Source: Adiantum capillus-veneris
Lineage: Eukaryota > Streptophyta > Polypodiopsida > Polypodiales > Pteridaceae
Direction of reading: 5' to 3'
Length of the DNA: 64,000 nucleotides
Assembly (NCBI GenBank): GCA_014529385.2
Contig: CM043961.1
Coordinates: 12,338,478 to 12,402,477 of the forward strand
The notes under the pieces were generated by a model that made no database searches, had not been told where the DNA came from, and saw nothing but the letters and a program-made list of their open reading frames with translations. Positions within the stretch are counted from its first letter, which is position 1. Each line of letters begins with the position of its first letter. This document shows positions 63,376 through 64,000 of the stretch, piece after piece. Both the position numbers and the translations under genes were made by a program.

Positions 63376-64000
63376 ATCTTTTGCCGCCTTGTGGCACATC
63401 CTTTTTTGCAACGGGAAGCCCCCCTTCTTCATGTGCAACTGGTTCAAGCCCAAAGCAGCACACACACACACACCCATACGATCTGGCGCTCACAATAGAG
63501 AGAGAGAAGGAGAAATATTCTCATGTGTGGAAACAAAACGAGACAGAGAGAGAATTTTTTAAATTCTCAAATCCCTCCGTGCCAGTCACCTCCGTCTGCT
63601 ACTGCTAATGGTTGCGCTTAGTCTTGCAACCCCCTATGCCCACTTCTTGCCATTTTGTGTTGCTAATGGATCCTTGCTATTACTAAGGGTAGCAGGCAAG
63701 CGTCAGGCCATTGCATGCACTGAGGAAAGCTCGCCATAGACAATGATAGTGAGCAAGCCATGTCGAAGACGCAGAGCCTCACCATAGAGCGTAGGAGTAG
63801 GCCGGGCTATTGCACACCATCCCAAGGCACGAGCATCGTAGCCATATCTAATTGATGCACTCCGACGCATGATGCCATGCTGCCCTCCCCTTGGGCATGC
63901 TTCATGCCTTGAGGCCTGCATCACTGACATTTTCTCCTCTTGCCTCCCCTGCTCCCATGATCCTAAGCGTGTATATAGTCCTTATCTTGCACCCTTGTGA
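62301..64000. other. Intergenic, no gene recognised
   Basis: AT-rich to about 63.0 kb, then more GC-rich with a GA microsatellite at 63314-63369 and a short CA run near 63458. The open frames across the GA tract are repeat artefacts. Confidence 0.4.
63314..63369. repeat. (GA)n microsatellite
   Basis: About 28 units. Confidence 0.95.

Noticed and set aside
63069-63608. 179-codon plus-strand ORF
   Set aside because: Held open by a GA repeat in its middle; the flanks show no conserved motif.

Overview
The window is plant nuclear DNA. It is rich in transposable elements and very rich in long dinucleotide repeats. The one gene that looks like a host gene is an intronless PLS-class pentatricopeptide repeat (PPR) protein at 7469-9388. 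Its near-identical repeat triplets and style fit a seed-free vascular plant, most likely a fern; this is a judgement from protein style, not a proven assignment. I see no rRNA, intact tRNA or CRISPR array.

Left part (1-14266). A degraded Ty3/Gypsy gag-protease remnant (element C, + strand, 1222-5110) is followed by a Copia reverse transcriptase remnant (5396-6083) that stops at a (CT)n(CA)n tract. The PPR gene follows. Its N-terminus carries a PDF-type motif as in plant organellar single-stranded DNA-binding (OSB) proteins. About 4.9 kb of sequence without recognisable genes comes next.

Middle (14267-44971). I read this as one old minus-strand LTR retrotransposon (element A) spread over 30.7 kb by two later insertions into its 5' leader. 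Its 3' LTR is 14267-15164 and its 5' LTR is 44104-44971. The flanks are tttaa/tttac, and a decayed tRNA-Asp-type primer binding site abuts the 5' LTR. The coding part (15.7-25.1 kb) has gag, protease, RT, RNase H, a truncated integrase and an extra 3' coiled-coil ORF. A 1.28-kb internal inversion breaks gag. The first nested insertion is a 15,057-bp CACTA transposon (26163-41219, target duplication ACC) with a TNP2-like transposase, a second Transposase_24-like ORF and most of the window's (CA)n arrays. The second is a 1,596-bp internally deleted Copia element (42484-44079, duplication CAACT, LTRs about 99% identical).

Right part (44972-64000). A Gypsy pol remnant (46.9-48.7 kb) is followed by a hAT/DUF659 transposase pseudogene. 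That pseudogene is split by element B, a complete LTR retrotransposon of 11,662 bp (49831-61492, minus strand, duplication ATGGC). B has a tRNA-Asp primer binding site, a polypurine tract, 957-bp LTRs and a long gag-protease frame interrupted only by UAG codons. It has no recognisable RT, RNase H or integrase. Next to its 3' LTR it carries a piece of a host DEAD-box RNA helicase. Its 5' leader holds seven copies of a CATCCTACGCGTAGGATG palindrome.

A, B and C share gag/protease homology and so belong to one lineage, Athila/Tat-like by its tRNA-Asp primer and long leader. B looks non-autonomous and could have depended on an A-type relative for its polymerase. The nesting and LTR similarity give the order: A oldest, then CACTA and B, then the mini-Copia youngest; the order of CACTA and B relative to each other is not fixed.
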